Shown here: in pieces, positions 63,721-64,000 of the stretch | Numbering within the stretch: position 1 is the stretch's first letter | How the letters are laid out: the number at the start of each line of letters is the position of its first letter | Assembly: GCA_034519525.1 (NCBI GenBank) | Contig: JAXHOJ010000061.1 | Coordinates: 124,001-188,000 of the forward strand | DNA: 64,000 bases | Direction of reading: 5' to 3' | Source of the DNA: Gemmobacter sp034519525 | GTDB lineage: Bacteria; Pseudomonadota; Alphaproteobacteria; Rhodobacterales; Rhodobacteraceae | The notes under the pieces: model-generated | Database searches by the model: none | What the model was told of the DNA's origin: nothing | Seen by the model: only the letters and a program-made list of their open reading frames with translations | Made by a program: the position numbers and the translations under genes

Positions 63721-64000
63721 ATGAAGTTCACAGTTGCCATTGATGGCCCGGCCGCAGCCGGCAAGGGCACGATCTCCCGCGCGGTTTCGGGGCATTTCGG
63801 CTTTGCCCATCTGGATACCGGCGCGCTCTATCGGGCCGTTGGGGTGAAGGGCGGCGATCCGGTGGTGGCGGCGCAGGGGCTGACGCCCGAGGATCTGGCG
63901 CGCGACGATCTGCGCAGTCTGGAGGCCGGGCAGGCCGCCAGCCTTGTGGCGGTCATCCCCGAGGTGCGGGCGGCGCTGTTCGATTTCCAGCAGCGTTTTG
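63721..64000 (+). CDS. cmk: Cytidylate kinase (5' part; runs off the window)
   Basis: Phosphorylates CMP/dCMP. The frame is open from ATG 63721 to the window end. It starts MKFTVAIDGPAAAGKGTISR, with the P-loop DGPAAAGKGT, then FGFAHLDTGALYRAVGVKGG (the conserved LDTGxxYR CMP-binding motif) and LARDDLRSLEAGQAA. An ACAGGA lies about 13 bp upstream. In many relatives aroA precedes cmk directly; here a hairpin-rich gap does. Confidence 0.93.
   Translation, partial: MKFTVAIDGPAAAGKGTISRAVSGHFGFAHLDTGALYRAVGVKGGDPVVAAQGLTPEDLARDDLRSLEAGQAASLVAVIPEVRAALFDFQQRF

Noticed and set aside
63328..63810. Minus-strand frame over the hairpin cluster and cmk start
   Set aside because: It runs antisense through the cmk P-loop and its middle part is encoded by palindromes. 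It is more likely an artefact of a repeated structured region than a gene.

Overview
The window looks like a chromosomal segment of a high-GC alphaproteobacterium of the Rhodobacteraceae (Rhodobacter/Gemmobacter/Paracoccus-like). This rests on strong G/C third positions, many ATGA/GTGA start-stop overlaps, the gene order AI-2E transporter-hdaA-ppk-ppx, an rluD/DUF6476 divergent pair, heterotetrameric sarcosine oxidase genes, and protein sequences typical of that family. No database search was possible, so family names come from motifs and recognition only.

Layout. 0-10.7 kb: a truncated gene, ychF, trpA, rluD/DUF6476, an amidase, a DAO-type oxidoreductase, small membrane proteins, glyA and nadK. 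11-18.9 kb: prpE, maeB, then a run of small minus-strand genes. 18.9-24.6 kb: the polyphosphate/replication-control operon AI-2E transporter-hdaA-ppk-ppx. 24.7-26.1 kb: an AT-richer two-gene island (ImmA/IrrE peptidase plus membrane protein) at the 3' end of tRNA-Tyr. 26.2-33.3 kb: rlmB and histidine genes (hisE-hisF-hisA and hisB-hisH-glsA), interrupted by DUF2147 and DMT genes. 34.3-42.2 kb: a carnitine/gamma-butyrobetaine catabolic cluster with a divergent GlxA-type regulator. 42.3-50 kb: a hairpin array, sdaA, rpiA, gor and three Tad pilin-like genes. 50-58.5 kb: glutamate dehydrogenase and soxBDAG with an M20 amidohydrolase. 58.6-64 kb: dnaG, rpoD, an AT-rich membrane-protein gene, a hairpin-rich stretch and the start of cmk.

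Metabolic logic (inference): the carnitine cluster would take gamma-butyrobetaine/carnitine to glycine betaine. After demethylation to sarcosine by enzymes not seen here, soxBDAG gives glycine, glyA interconverts glycine and serine, and sdaA deaminates serine to pyruvate. prpE and maeB serve propionate and C4/pyruvate metabolism.

Two cross-cutting observations. First, many core genes (ychF, trpA, ppk, hdaA, rpoD) carry single-base frame breaks. Lengths modulo three fit inserted bases, and rpoD cannot be a pseudogene, so most are probably sequence errors; the carnitine cluster is hit hardest. Second, the intergenic DNA is rich in repeats: a 46-bp double palindrome (three copies), a MITE-like element with 11-bp terminal inverted repeats and GGGAGAGGG hairpins (two copies), a GATATTT-tailed element (three copies), and a cluster of hairpins before cmk.
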